A stretch of 19,226 nt of DNA from Rubrobacter_F sp035642415 (lineage in GTDB: Bacteria; Actinomycetota; Rubrobacteria; Rubrobacterales; Rubrobacteraceae): NCBI GenBank assembly GCA_035642415.1, contig DASQSI010000292.1, forward strand, positions 1-19,226. The letters run 5' to 3'. Both the position numbers and the translations under genes were made by a program. The notes beneath the pieces were generated by a model. It was not told where the DNA came from. It saw nothing but the letters and a program-made list of their open reading frames with translations, and did no database searches. Of this stretch, positions 6,285 through 13,358 are shown in pieces; within the stretch, counting starts at the first letter, position 1, and each line of letters starts with the position of its first letter.

Positions 6285-7304
6285 CTATCGTGAGGGGGGC
6301 TGCATTCGCCGTAATACGCCTTCGAGCTCTCCCGCACAGACCGGTGTCGCGCCAGCGTGGCGCACGCTAATACCGCCGGCTACGTTCGCCAGGTGCGCGG
6401 CTTCGAGGTAGCTACCGCCGCTCAAGCAAGCGAGGGTGAAGGCGGCGACAACGGTGTCACCAGCACCGGTAACATCGAAGACCTCGCTCCTGTTGGCGAC
6501 AGGTATGCACACCGGGTCGGCGTCGGGCCCGAAGAGGCTCATCCCTTCAGCACCGAGGGTAATGAGGAGGGCTTCGGCACCGAGCTTCGCGCGCAGGGTC
6601 GTGCCGACCGCTTCGATCTCAGCCATACTTCTCAACCGCAGCCCAGCTGCCTCTTCAGCCTCCTCCAGGTTCGGGGTCGCGGCGGTGACGCCCGGGTAGC
6701 CGAGCAGCCGATGACGGGAGTCCAGGCCGACGTAGCGGCCCTCTTTGAGATGCATGACTAGCCTGGCGACCGTCTGGGTAACTGTGCCCTGGCCGTAATC
6801 CGAGAGGACGAAGCCGTCCACCTCGTTTGCCAAACGCTCGATACGCCGTACGAGCTCGCCCTCGGCCGCGGCGTCGGGCGCACCACTACCGAGCCTGTCC
6901 ACACGCAGGAGATGCTGGCCCAAACCCCCGCCGTGCGTACCCCCGGCAACGATGCGGGTCTTGGTTACCGTGCAGGACTCAGGATCCCGTACCACGGCGT
7001 CCGTTGAGCAGCCGGTTCGGCCGAGTATCCCAAGGAGCTCATCCCCGTTTACGTCGGCCCCGATCCACCCGGCCGGAATAACCTCAGCTCCTAAAGCCGC
7101 CAGGTTGGCGACGGTGTTGGCCGCTCCACCGAGCCGGTGCTCGTCCCGCTCGTGGGTGAGGATGAGTACGGGGTACTCGCGCGAGATACGTCCGGCGTTC
7201 CCCACAAGGTAATGGTCCAGCATAAGGTCTCCGACCACCATGACACGCAACCCTCGGAACACGCTTAGCAGCCCTAGTAACCGCTCCCGCAACACAGCCT
7301 CCAC
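6285..7304 (-). CDS. PfkB-family kinase, heptose-7-phosphate kinase-like
   Basis: A 339-residue ribokinase-fold kinase most like the N-terminal kinase domain of HldE/RfaE, which phosphorylates D-glycero-D-manno-heptose 7-phosphate at O-1. Visible features are VMVVGDLMLDHYLVG near the start, the substrate glycine motif GGAANTVANLAALG (59-72), SDYGQGT (168-173) and the ATP/anion-hole motif DVTGAGDTV with catalytic Asp283. There is no C-terminal nucleotidyltransferase domain, so it corresponds to a split HldA-like protein or a paralogue acting on another sugar phosphate. GTG at 7304 follows GGGGGAAG by about nine bases. Neighbours give no lipopolysaccharide or heptose context; the closely linked downstream gene is a carbon-nitrogen hydrolase. 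The substrate remains open. Confidence 0.87.
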   Translation of the reverse strand: MEAVLRERLLGLLSVFRGLRVMVVGDLMLDHYLVGNAGRISREYPVLILTHERDEHRLGGAANTVANLAALGAEVIPAGWIGADVNGDELLGILGRTGCSTDAVVRDPESCTVTKTRIVAGGTHGGGLGQHLLRVDRLGSGAPDAAAEGELVRRIERLANEVDGFVLSDYGQGTVTQTVARLVMHLKEGRYVGLDSRHRLLGYPGVTAATPNLEEAEEAAGLRLRSMAEIEAVGTTLRAKLGAEALLITLGAEGMSLFGPDADPVCIPVANRSEVFDVTGAGDTVVAAFTLACLSGGSYLEAAHLANVAGGISVRHAGATPVCAGELEGVLRRMQPPSR

Positions 7305-7404
7305 TAAAGAACTTCCCCCACCATGCTCAAAAAGTCGGCTGCCAGACGCAGTAGGGATAGCTGAATAACTCGTCTGTTACCAATCCTCCCATTACAGGCT
7401 GAGG

Positions 7405-7557
7405 TTAACAAATCCTGTCGTGTGACGCCTCAAACCTTCCGAGATGCTCAAGTTCTGGTGCCTGATACGTCAATGCTTTTCGGGAAGGTAGGTGTAAGAA
7501 CCGGCGGGAACTCTTCGAACGTTTCTTCTTCGATAACCTGTTACTGAAGATGTTCAT
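7405..7557 (-). CDS. Small ORF with lasso-peptide-leader-like motif (50 aa)
   Basis: A leftward ORF starts with ATG at 7557, overlapping the stop of the preceding small ORF as ATGA. It has a Lys/Arg-rich first half and then YQAPELEHLGRF (residues 31-42). This matches exactly the YxxPxLxxxGxF signature that leader peptides of many actinobacterial lasso precursors use to bind the RiPP recognition element. The usual Thr four residues after the Phe is His here, and the ORF ends eight residues after the Phe (EASHDRIC), so no core of 15-25 residues is encoded in frame. No lasso cyclase, protease or recognition-element gene is in the window. It may be a truncated or frameshifted precursor, a relic, or a coincidence. 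It lies in the 374 bases without a long gene between the kinase and the formimidoyltransferase. Confidence 0.28.
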   Translation of the reverse strand: MNIFSNRLSKKKRSKSSRRFLHLPSRKALTYQAPELEHLGRFEASHDRIC

Positions 7558-7691
7558 GTGGACGTATCCGGCATTTTGATTCTCGGCCTTCGACTGTTGC
7601 CAAGCACCGACCAGCTTTCCGCTTTAACCTCCACACCCATAAACTCATCCAGCGTGTCCCGATACCCAGCCAGAAGGCCTAGCTGAGCCAT
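7554..7691 (-). CDS. Possible small hypothetical protein (45 aa) overlapping the formimidoyltransferase end
   Basis: ATG at 7691 lies 13 bases inside the 3' end of the formimidoyltransferase gene, in another frame; the TGA at 7554-7556 overlaps the next small ORF's ATG. The peptide begins MAQLGLLAGYRDTLDEFMGV, with a mixed helical segment and then a basic tail (NSRRPRIKM). Only a weak GGGCG-type ribosome site precedes it. No family is recognised. The staggered overlaps look like a translationally coupled string, but with so short an ORF chance is a fair alternative. Confidence 0.25.
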   Translation of the reverse strand: MAQLGLLAGYRDTLDEFMGVEVKAESWSVLGNSRRPRIKMPDTST

Positions 7692-8620
7692 GGGTCACGC
7701 CCTGTAAGATCTCGCCGGCTCCCCCAAAGCGCGACCTCCAGAACCTGCTCCGGTCGAAGGTCCGGGAGCGCGAGGTAATGCTTGGCCGCCTCCAAGAGGG
7801 CCGATAAAGGAACAAGGCCGACGAGCTCGGTCGACTCGACTTTCGCACCGCGACTCTCGGCCGACCGGCGCACCGCTTCGAGGGCGGCGGGGATCGGGGT
7901 TCGCTCCAGATCCGTGAGGTTCATCGAGACCTGCGCCCGTCCTCCAACCAGAAGCCCCAAAGCCTTGACGCCTGGAAGGCCCCCGTCGCGCTCCCGAACC
8001 TTGCTCGCTACGGCACGGGCCAGCTTTACGTCGTCGGTGTCGAGGTAGGCATTGAAGGCGACGAGAAAGGGACGCGCTCCGATCGCAACTGCACCGGAGC
8101 GCGGAGGGATCTCCTTTGGTCCATAGTCCGGCTTCCATCTTGGGTCTCCTACGCGAACCGAGAGCCCTTCATTCCCGACGCGACGGACGTCGGCAAGGTT
8201 CTTCCGATAGGGGGCGCTCGCGGCGGCGCCGTAGAGGTAGACGGGCAGGCCTAGAGCGCCTATGTTCTCCCCCACCACTTTCGCGAGGTGGGTTGCGTCT
8301 TCGAGAGAGGCATCAGAGAGCGGAGGACCCAAGGGGACGAAGGGGAGGACATCGAGGGCACCAATCCTGGGGTGGACGCCGGACTGGGTAGTGAGGTCTA
8401 TCTCGGACGTGCAGGCGCGGGCTAGGACTATGGAGGCCTGGAGGAGAGATTCCTCTTCCCCGACGAAGGTGAGGACGCTCCGGTTATGGTCGGGGTCGGA
8501 GTGGAGGTCGAGGACGCGGACGCCGGGGACGTTCCGGACGGAGCCTGCTATGCGGGAGATCTTCTCCCCGTCGCGTCCCTCGCTGAAGTTGGGGACGGCT
8601 TCAAAGAGCTTGGGCGACAC
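7679..8620 (-). CDS. ftcD: Glutamate formimidoyltransferase
   Basis: A 313-residue enzyme transferring the formimino group of N-formimino-L-glutamate to tetrahydrofolate. The N-terminal signature VPNFSEGRD is followed by HSDPDHNRSVLTFVG (40-54), GVHPRIGALDVLPFVP with the catalytic His at 83 (His82 in the mammalian enzyme), and GARPFLVAFNAYLDT around 182-196. The length covers both halves of the formiminotransferase module but not the cyclodeaminase domain of the mammalian bifunctional protein, so a separate cyclodeaminase would be needed. GTG at 8620 has a weak AAGG-like site. No histidine-utilisation genes are beside it; it follows a small transporter and an amidase, so the formimino donor may come from histidine made elsewhere or from breakdown of another N-heterocycle. 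Confidence 0.92.
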   Translation of the reverse strand: MSPKLFEAVPNFSEGRDGEKISRIAGSVRNVPGVRVLDLHSDPDHNRSVLTFVGEEESLLQASIVLARACTSEIDLTTQSGVHPRIGALDVLPFVPLGPPLSDASLEDATHLAKVVGENIGALGLPVYLYGAAASAPYRKNLADVRRVGNEGLSVRVGDPRWKPDYGPKEIPPRSGAVAIGARPFLVAFNAYLDTDDVKLARAVASKVRERDGGLPGVKALGLLVGGRAQVSMNLTDLERTPIPAALEAVRRSAESRGAKVESTELVGLVPLSALLEAAKHYLALPDLRPEQVLEVALWGSRRDLTGRDPWLS

Positions 8621-8678
8621 CGGCCTTGGGCCCTAACGAGACCTGAGGGCGCGGCTCTTTATCAGGAGGTATCCCATA

Positions 8679-9101
8679 TCAGTACCGTACCACGAGGACG
8701 CCACCGATCAGGATCAGGAGCACGCCCAGCACCTTGGGCAAGCTGAACTGTGCTTCGGCGCCGAGGATGCCTAGAGCATCCAGCAGGAGGCCGACCAGGA
8801 GCTGGGAGGCGATCACCAGCGAGAGCGCCCACGCTACCCCGCCCTGTCCTGCGGCGAAGGCGATGCCACCCACGATAAACGCTCCGAGAACCCCGGAGGC
8901 CAGAGCGTAAGCGATCATACGGCTCGAAAACTCCGGCCTGGACGCGGACAGGGCGACCGTCAGCGCCACGAAGCCGGTGGTAAACCCCGATAAGGAGGCA
9001 AAGAGGGCCGGTCCCAACGATCTCTGGGCAGCCGAGGCTAAACTCGTCTGGAGGGCAACGGCAACACCCACCAGCACTGCGACAATAATCGCATATCGCA
9101 A
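8679..9101 (-). CDS. Small DMT-superfamily transporter (YdcZ/DUF606 type)
   Basis: A 140-residue, very hydrophobic integral membrane protein with about five membrane segments (roughly residues 3-20, 31-53, 63-83, 87-111 and 122-139). This is a half-size drug/metabolite-transporter unit of the DUF606/YdcZ family, which normally works as a dimer. The last segment ends VLLILIGGVLVVRY, typical of the family. TTG at 9101 follows AGGGGG with six bases between. It lies between the amidase (85-base gap) and formimidoyltransferase (58-base gap) genes and is probably co-transcribed with them. Its role could be exporting or importing a small metabolite of that pathway; the substrate is unknown. Confidence 0.85.
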   Translation of the reverse strand: MRYAIIVAVLVGVAVALQTSLASAAQRSLGPALFASLSGFTTGFVALTVALSASRPEFSSRMIAYALASGVLGAFIVGGIAFAAGQGGVAWALSLVIASQLLVGLLLDALGILGAEAQFSLPKVLGVLLILIGGVLVVRY

Positions 9102-9186
9102 ACGCTACCCCCTAACAGGTCCCGTTACAAGTTACGGGTTGTCGTCTTAAGATACCAGAGCGGGTCGCGCCGTGGTTCGTGGCTCC

Positions 9187-10596
9187 TTAGGACATCCCCT
9201 CACGCTCCGGAGAGGCTGCCATTTCATAAGCATGCGCGTAACGGTAGATCGTCGCTTCGTCGAACGGGCGTCCGATGAGCTGTAGCCCTACCGGCAGCCC
9301 CTGACCAGCAAAGCCGCACGGCACAGAGAGGCTCGGGAGGCCATTGAGGTTGGTCGGTCCAGTCAGGCGGGTCAGGGCCAAGTCTATGAATTCTTTGTAG
9401 CCGCGGATGTCTGTTTCTCGCTGCCCTATCTCAGTCGCTGCGATAGGGACGGTCGGTGTCAATAGTACGTCTACCCTCTTCAGAACGCGCTCGAACTCTT
9501 CTAGAGAATGCCGCTTTGTCTGCTGGGCCGTTGCGTAGCGGTGGGCTTTTAGATGCTCACCGTCGAGGATGTGTTGGCGGATCTCATCGTCGAACTTCTC
9601 CGGTTCGCTCTTCAGACGCTCCTCGTGGACGGCGTAGGCCTCGGCGGCGAGGGTGAGCCGCTGCGCCTTTAGTGTCTTGTGAAGGTGCGGGATCTCAACC
9701 TCCCGTACCTCTGTTCCCAAGCCCCGAAAAACATCGATGGCTTCCATGACCCTCCGTTCGACCTCGCCCCCGACGTGCTCGAAGTAGAAGCTTGCCGGCA
9801 CGCCGACCACGCCGCTTCGGACGTCGTCCTGGAGGTCACGGGCGGAGTCTTCGGCGGGCCTATCGGTGGAGAAGGGGTCTTCGGGGTCGTAGCCAGTGAG
9901 AACATTTAGGAGGAGCGCGTTATCCTTCACGGTACGGGTGAGGGGACCGACGTGATCGAGGGTCCTGGAGAGCGGGAAGACGCCTCTTTTGCTCACCCTC
10001 CCGAAGGTCGGCTTTATGCCGACTATACCGCAGAGGGCAGAAGGAATCCGTATCGACCCGGCGGTATCGGAACCAAGCGCCGCATAACAAAGCCCCGCCG
10101 CCACGGCCGCGCCCGAGCCGCTACTCGAGCCACCGGAGATCTTATCTGGGCTGTGCGGATTCCTTGTCGGCCCGAAATGAGAGACGTCACCCGTCGCGCC
10201 GTAGGCGAGCTCGTGGGTGTTCGTCTTCCCAATAATGATCGCCCCAGCCTGTTCGAGCTTTAACGCAACCGTCGCGCTCTGGTCAGGAACGTAGCCTTCG
10301 AAGAAGGCACAGCCCATCGTAGTGCGGACGCCCTTTGTGCAAATGAGATCTTTGAGCCCGACGGCGACGCCGTGAAGTGGCCCGCGGTATTCCCCGGCCG
10401 CTATCTCCTTTTCCGCCAGTGTCGCCTCCTCGAGTGCTTTCTCGGGCAGCACAGTGATAAAGGTGTTGAACTCTTTATCGGCAGCCTCGATACGCTCCAG
10501 AAGTGCACCGATGACTTCTCTCGGAGAGAGACGCCGCTCCCGCAGGGCGGTGGCGAGAGCGGACAGCGAGCGTGGCAGGTTTTCGGCCTTGTTCAC
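9187..10596 (-). CDS. Amidase-signature family hydrolase (GatA-like)
   Basis: A 469-residue amidase-signature enzyme hydrolysing a carboxamide. The Ser-cisSer-Lys triad is present: Lys82 in VGLKDLICTKG, cis-Ser157 in SGGSSSGSGAAVAAG, and nucleophile Ser181 in GSDTAGSIRIPSALCG. The latter has TAGS where true GatA has TGGS. A genuine GatA would normally sit with gatB/gatC; here the gene overlaps the MFS transporter gene by four bases (GTGA). A catabolic amidase acting on the imported compound or a ring-opened intermediate is therefore more likely. GTG at 10596 lies just after GAGGGAGA. The length is normal for the family. Substrate is not predictable from the motifs. Confidence 0.9.
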   Translation of the reverse strand: MNKAENLPRSLSALATALRERRLSPREVIGALLERIEAADKEFNTFITVLPEKALEEATLAEKEIAAGEYRGPLHGVAVGLKDLICTKGVRTTMGCAFFEGYVPDQSATVALKLEQAGAIIIGKTNTHELAYGATGDVSHFGPTRNPHSPDKISGGSSSGSGAAVAAGLCYAALGSDTAGSIRIPSALCGIVGIKPTFGRVSKRGVFPLSRTLDHVGPLTRTVKDNALLLNVLTGYDPEDPFSTDRPAEDSARDLQDDVRSGVVGVPASFYFEHVGGEVERRVMEAIDVFRGLGTEVREVEIPHLHKTLKAQRLTLAAEAYAVHEERLKSEPEKFDDEIRQHILDGEHLKAHRYATAQQTKRHSLEEFERVLKRVDVLLTPTVPIAATEIGQRETDIRGYKEFIDLALTRLTGPTNLNGLPSLSVPCGFAGQGLPVGLQLIGRPFDEATIYRYAHAYEMAASPEREGMS

Positions 10597-11936
10597 TCTC
10601 CCTCGGGACCGGACATGGTGTCAGATAGAGCCCGACGCTTCGTTTCGACGCCGAGGAGGAACACTGTGATTCCTCCTATTACGAAGGCAACGGCCCAGAG
10701 GGATAGCGCGCTCAGGAGGGCGAAACCGAAGAGGATTCCCCCGAGGGTTGGGGTTATGACGCCCGCTACCCTCGCCATACCGCTTGCCCATCCCATGCCG
10801 GTGGTACGAATCTCGGTAGGGTAAGACTCGGGCGTCCACGCATACAGCGCAGCCCAGGCACCCAGAGCGAAGAAACTCATAAGCATCGCGGAAGCGAGCA
10901 GCCCCCCGAACCCGGTCACGATGGCGAAAAGGAACGTAAACACGCCGCTTGCCACGAGATAGAGACCGAGGGTGTTTCGCCGGCCCAGGCGTTCGACGAG
11001 GTACGCAGCGGAGAAGTAACCTGGCACTTGCGCCAGAGCGAGGAGGAAGGTGTTTTGGTACGTCTGCAGAGACGAGAAACCCTGCTGGACAAAGGCTTGG
11101 GGTAACCACGTGAAGATGCCGTAATAGGCGAGGGAGATGCAAAACCAGGTGACCCACAGCATCAGGGTCATTTGTCGCAGCCCTGGTGCCCACAACCTGG
11201 CAACGGTGGTACCGCTTTGCCGCCCGCCAGCGACCAGATCCTGTTCGGGCGCAGGCCGGCCATTCTCCCGTGCTATGTCGGCGATAATCTCCCTGGCTTC
11301 ATCGGCCTTCCCGGAGATCGCCAGATAGCGTGGCGATTCAGGGATCTTCCTTCGAATCCACAGCACCAGGGCCGCCGCCACCGCCGAACTTGCAAGCAGC
11401 GGACGCCAGCCAAAGTTCGGTACGAGAACCCACGCAAGCCCCGCAGCCATGACCGTACCGAGGGCCCAGAAGCTTTCGAGTATGACCAGGTTGCGTCCCC
11501 GGTTCTTGGTCGGCAGAAACTCGGCATAGAGTGAGAAGTCCAGCGGGAGTGCGCCACCGAGACCAAAACCCGTGATGAACCGGAGCACCAGAAGCCATTC
11601 CCAGCTCGGGGCAAAAGCAGACAGTAGGCCGAACAGGGCGAAGATCAAAACCGTCAGCTGAAAACCCGCGCGTCGACCCACGTAGTCTGAGATGGTTCCC
11701 CAGAACCAGGCGCCAACCAGCATTCCGGCGAAGGTCGCGGTGGCGATAAGACCACCTTGAGCCGTTGATATTCCGAACTCTGCAATGATGGCTGGCAGCG
11801 CGAAGCCCAGTAAGAGCACCTCCGCGGCATCAGCCGCCCATGTCACTCCACAAACTCCTAGCAGACGTTTTTGGAACCGCCCGAAGCCGATCTGATCTAC
11901 GGCTTCCTGAACAGTCTGCGCTCCTGCAGTAGTCAC
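10593..11936 (-). CDS. MFS transporter, sugar-porter/SV2-NiaP-like
   Basis: A 447-residue, twelve-helix major facilitator protein. The first loop carries GTISDYVGRRAGF (motif A). PESPRYL follows helix 6, as in the sugar-porter group, RLGRRNTLG lies in the loop of the second half, and TPESYPTEIRTTGMG follows helix 10. The start region (GFGRFQKRLLGVCGVTWAADAAEVLLL) resembles bacterial members such as niacin and aromatic-acid:proton symporters. Import of an organic acid is a reasonable expectation, but the ligand is not fixed by sequence. GTG at 11936 follows AAAGGAG with good spacing. It leads a unit with the amidase (four-base overlap); a 181-base gap with a 17-base imperfect palindrome separates it from the acyl-CoA dehydrogenase gene. 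Confidence 0.92.
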   Translation of the reverse strand: MTTAGAQTVQEAVDQIGFGRFQKRLLGVCGVTWAADAAEVLLLGFALPAIIAEFGISTAQGGLIATATFAGMLVGAWFWGTISDYVGRRAGFQLTVLIFALFGLLSAFAPSWEWLLVLRFITGFGLGGALPLDFSLYAEFLPTKNRGRNLVILESFWALGTVMAAGLAWVLVPNFGWRPLLASSAVAAALVLWIRRKIPESPRYLAISGKADEAREIIADIARENGRPAPEQDLVAGGRQSGTTVARLWAPGLRQMTLMLWVTWFCISLAYYGIFTWLPQAFVQQGFSSLQTYQNTFLLALAQVPGYFSAAYLVERLGRRNTLGLYLVASGVFTFLFAIVTGFGGLLASAMLMSFFALGAWAALYAWTPESYPTEIRTTGMGWASGMARVAGVITPTLGGILFGFALLSALSLWAVAFVIGGITVFLLGVETKRRALSDTMSGPEGE

Positions 11937-11993
11937 GATGGTTCTCCTTTCCCGTTTTACAATTATCTGGTGCTTGCTTCTCCGTGCTCCTAC

Positions 11994-12010
11994 ATCTTCT
12001 CTAGAAAGAT
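11994..12010. promoter_or_regulatory. Imperfect palindrome upstream of the MFS transporter
   Basis: ATCTTCTCTAGAAAGAT is a 17-base palindrome with one mismatched pair, lying 57-74 bases before the transporter's GTG in the only sizeable gap of the catabolic series. It shares TAGAAA with the inverted repeat before the XRE-cupin gene. It could be an operator, but no binding data exist. Confidence 0.22.
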
Positions 12011-12117
12011 CAACTTCTTTCGTCTCCGGGCCCCACGCTACTCCTGCTTTCGCGTATCCTGTTTCCCGACAGTGGATACAACCCGCTTTGGGCTTTCTCC
12101 CGGCGGCTTCAAAAAGG

Positions 12118-13299
12118 TTAGCGGAATGCTAGGATACCCGTGAGGGCGTTACCCAGGATCAGGGTGTGTATCTCGCTCGTCCCCTCGTAGGTGAGCACGG
12201 ACTCCAGATTGTTCGCGTGTCGCATCACGGGGTATTCGAGCGTTACTCCGTTACCACCGAGGATGGTGCGCGCCTCCCGCGCTATCTTTATCGCCTCCCT
12301 AACGTTATTGAGCTTGCCGACAGATATTTGCTCAGCGCGCAGCCTGCCATCGTCCTTCATCCGCCCGAGGTGTAGTGCAAGCATCATACCCTTATTGATT
12401 TCGAGCATCATGTTGACCAGTTTCTGCTGTGTAAGCTGGAAGGAGGCGATGGGCTTTCCAAATTGGATGCGGTTCTTTGAATATTCAAGAGCGCATTCGT
12501 AGCAGTCCCGGGCCGCACCCATGGCGCCCCAAATGATCCCGTAGCGGGCCTCATTCAGACAGGAGAACGGTCCCCGCAACCCTTTAGCCTCCGGAAGCAT
12601 CGCCTCTGCAGGGAGCCGGCAGTCCTCGAGAGCCAACTCACATTGTACGGAAGCGCGCATCGACACTTTGTGTAGAATATCTGTGGCGGAGAAGCCCGGT
12701 GTACTGGTGGGTACCAGAAAACCGCGGATTCCGTCGTCGGTTTGGGCCCATACCACGGCTATATCGGCGATGCTGCCCATCCCGATCCAACGCTTCCGGC
12801 CGTTTAGCACCCAGTCTGAACCATCCCGGCGCGCAAAGGTCTTCATGCTAGCGGGGTCGCTGCCGGCCTCGGGCTCGGTGAGCCCGAAGCAACCTATCGC
12901 TTCGCCGCGGGCCATCCTGGGGAGCCATTCTTGCTTCTGCTCTTCGGAGCCGAACTTGTGGATCGCCGACATCGTCAGCGATCCCTGAACGGAGACGAAA
13001 GTTCTTAGGCCCGAGTCGCCGGCTTCAAGCTCGGTGCAGGAAAGTCCGTAAGCTACGGCACTCTTCCCGGCACACCCGTAGCCGTTAAGGTGCATGCCGA
13101 GCAGGCCCAGAGAAGCCATCTCCGGCACGATCTCCTGAGGGAAGATCGCTCGCTCCCACCATTCTTGAATATTGGGCTTGAGCCTCTCCTGCACAAACCT
13201 ACGAGTATCATCACGTACCCCGCGCTCCTCGTCGGTGAGCAGGGCGTCTAAATCCAGGAAGTCTAGTGCCCTAGTTTCTTCAAGTAGCTCTTCGCTCAT
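12118..13299 (-). CDS. Acyl-CoA dehydrogenase, glutaryl-CoA dehydrogenase-like
   Basis: A 393-residue FAD flavoenzyme oxidising an acyl-CoA at alpha-beta carbons. It matches the glutaryl-CoA dehydrogenase branch throughout: GYGCAGKSAVAYGL, SVQGSLTM, IGCFGLTEPEAGSDP, NEARYGIIWG, and the C-terminal TYEGTSEIHTLILGNALTG containing the catalytic base Glu372 (Glu370 in the human enzyme). The arginine that holds the distal carboxylate (human Arg94) is kept as Arg99 in DSGLRTF, although the following Ser is Thr. A dicarboxylyl-CoA substrate such as glutaryl-CoA is therefore likely, possibly with decarboxylation to crotonyl-CoA. The frame extends to 13380, but ATG at 13299 follows AAAGGACG and matches the family start. 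The longer version would overlap the upstream gene. Confidence 0.92.
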   Translation of the reverse strand: MSEELLEETRALDFLDLDALLTDEERGVRDDTRRFVQERLKPNIQEWWERAIFPQEIVPEMASLGLLGMHLNGYGCAGKSAVAYGLSCTELEAGDSGLRTFVSVQGSLTMSAIHKFGSEEQKQEWLPRMARGEAIGCFGLTEPEAGSDPASMKTFARRDGSDWVLNGRKRWIGMGSIADIAVVWAQTDDGIRGFLVPTSTPGFSATDILHKVSMRASVQCELALEDCRLPAEAMLPEAKGLRGPFSCLNEARYGIIWGAMGAARDCYECALEYSKNRIQFGKPIASFQLTQQKLVNMMLEINKGMMLALHLGRMKDDGRLRAEQISVGKLNNVREAIKIAREARTILGGNGVTLEYPVMRHANNLESVLTYEGTSEIHTLILGNALTGILAFR

Positions 13300-13358
13300 G
13301 TTACGTCCTTTGTCCTCGGAACTCGCCTTGCCGGCTTTCGCTGCCTCGACATCAAAGG

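Noticed and set aside
7405..7691. A complete lasso peptide biosynthetic cluster
   Set aside because: No cyclase, protease, recognition-element or exporter gene of that type lies in the window, and no core peptide is encoded in frame.
8262..8636. Rightward ORF of 124 codons over the formimidoyltransferase gene
   Set aside because: It is antisense to a well-matched enzyme gene and has a low-complexity Ser/Arg composition typical of a shadow frame.
9187..10596. GatA subunit of the Asp-tRNA(Asn)/Glu-tRNA(Gln) amidotransferase
   Set aside because: No gatB or gatC is adjacent, the gene overlaps an MFS transporter gene, and the nucleophile motif is TAGS rather than TGGS.
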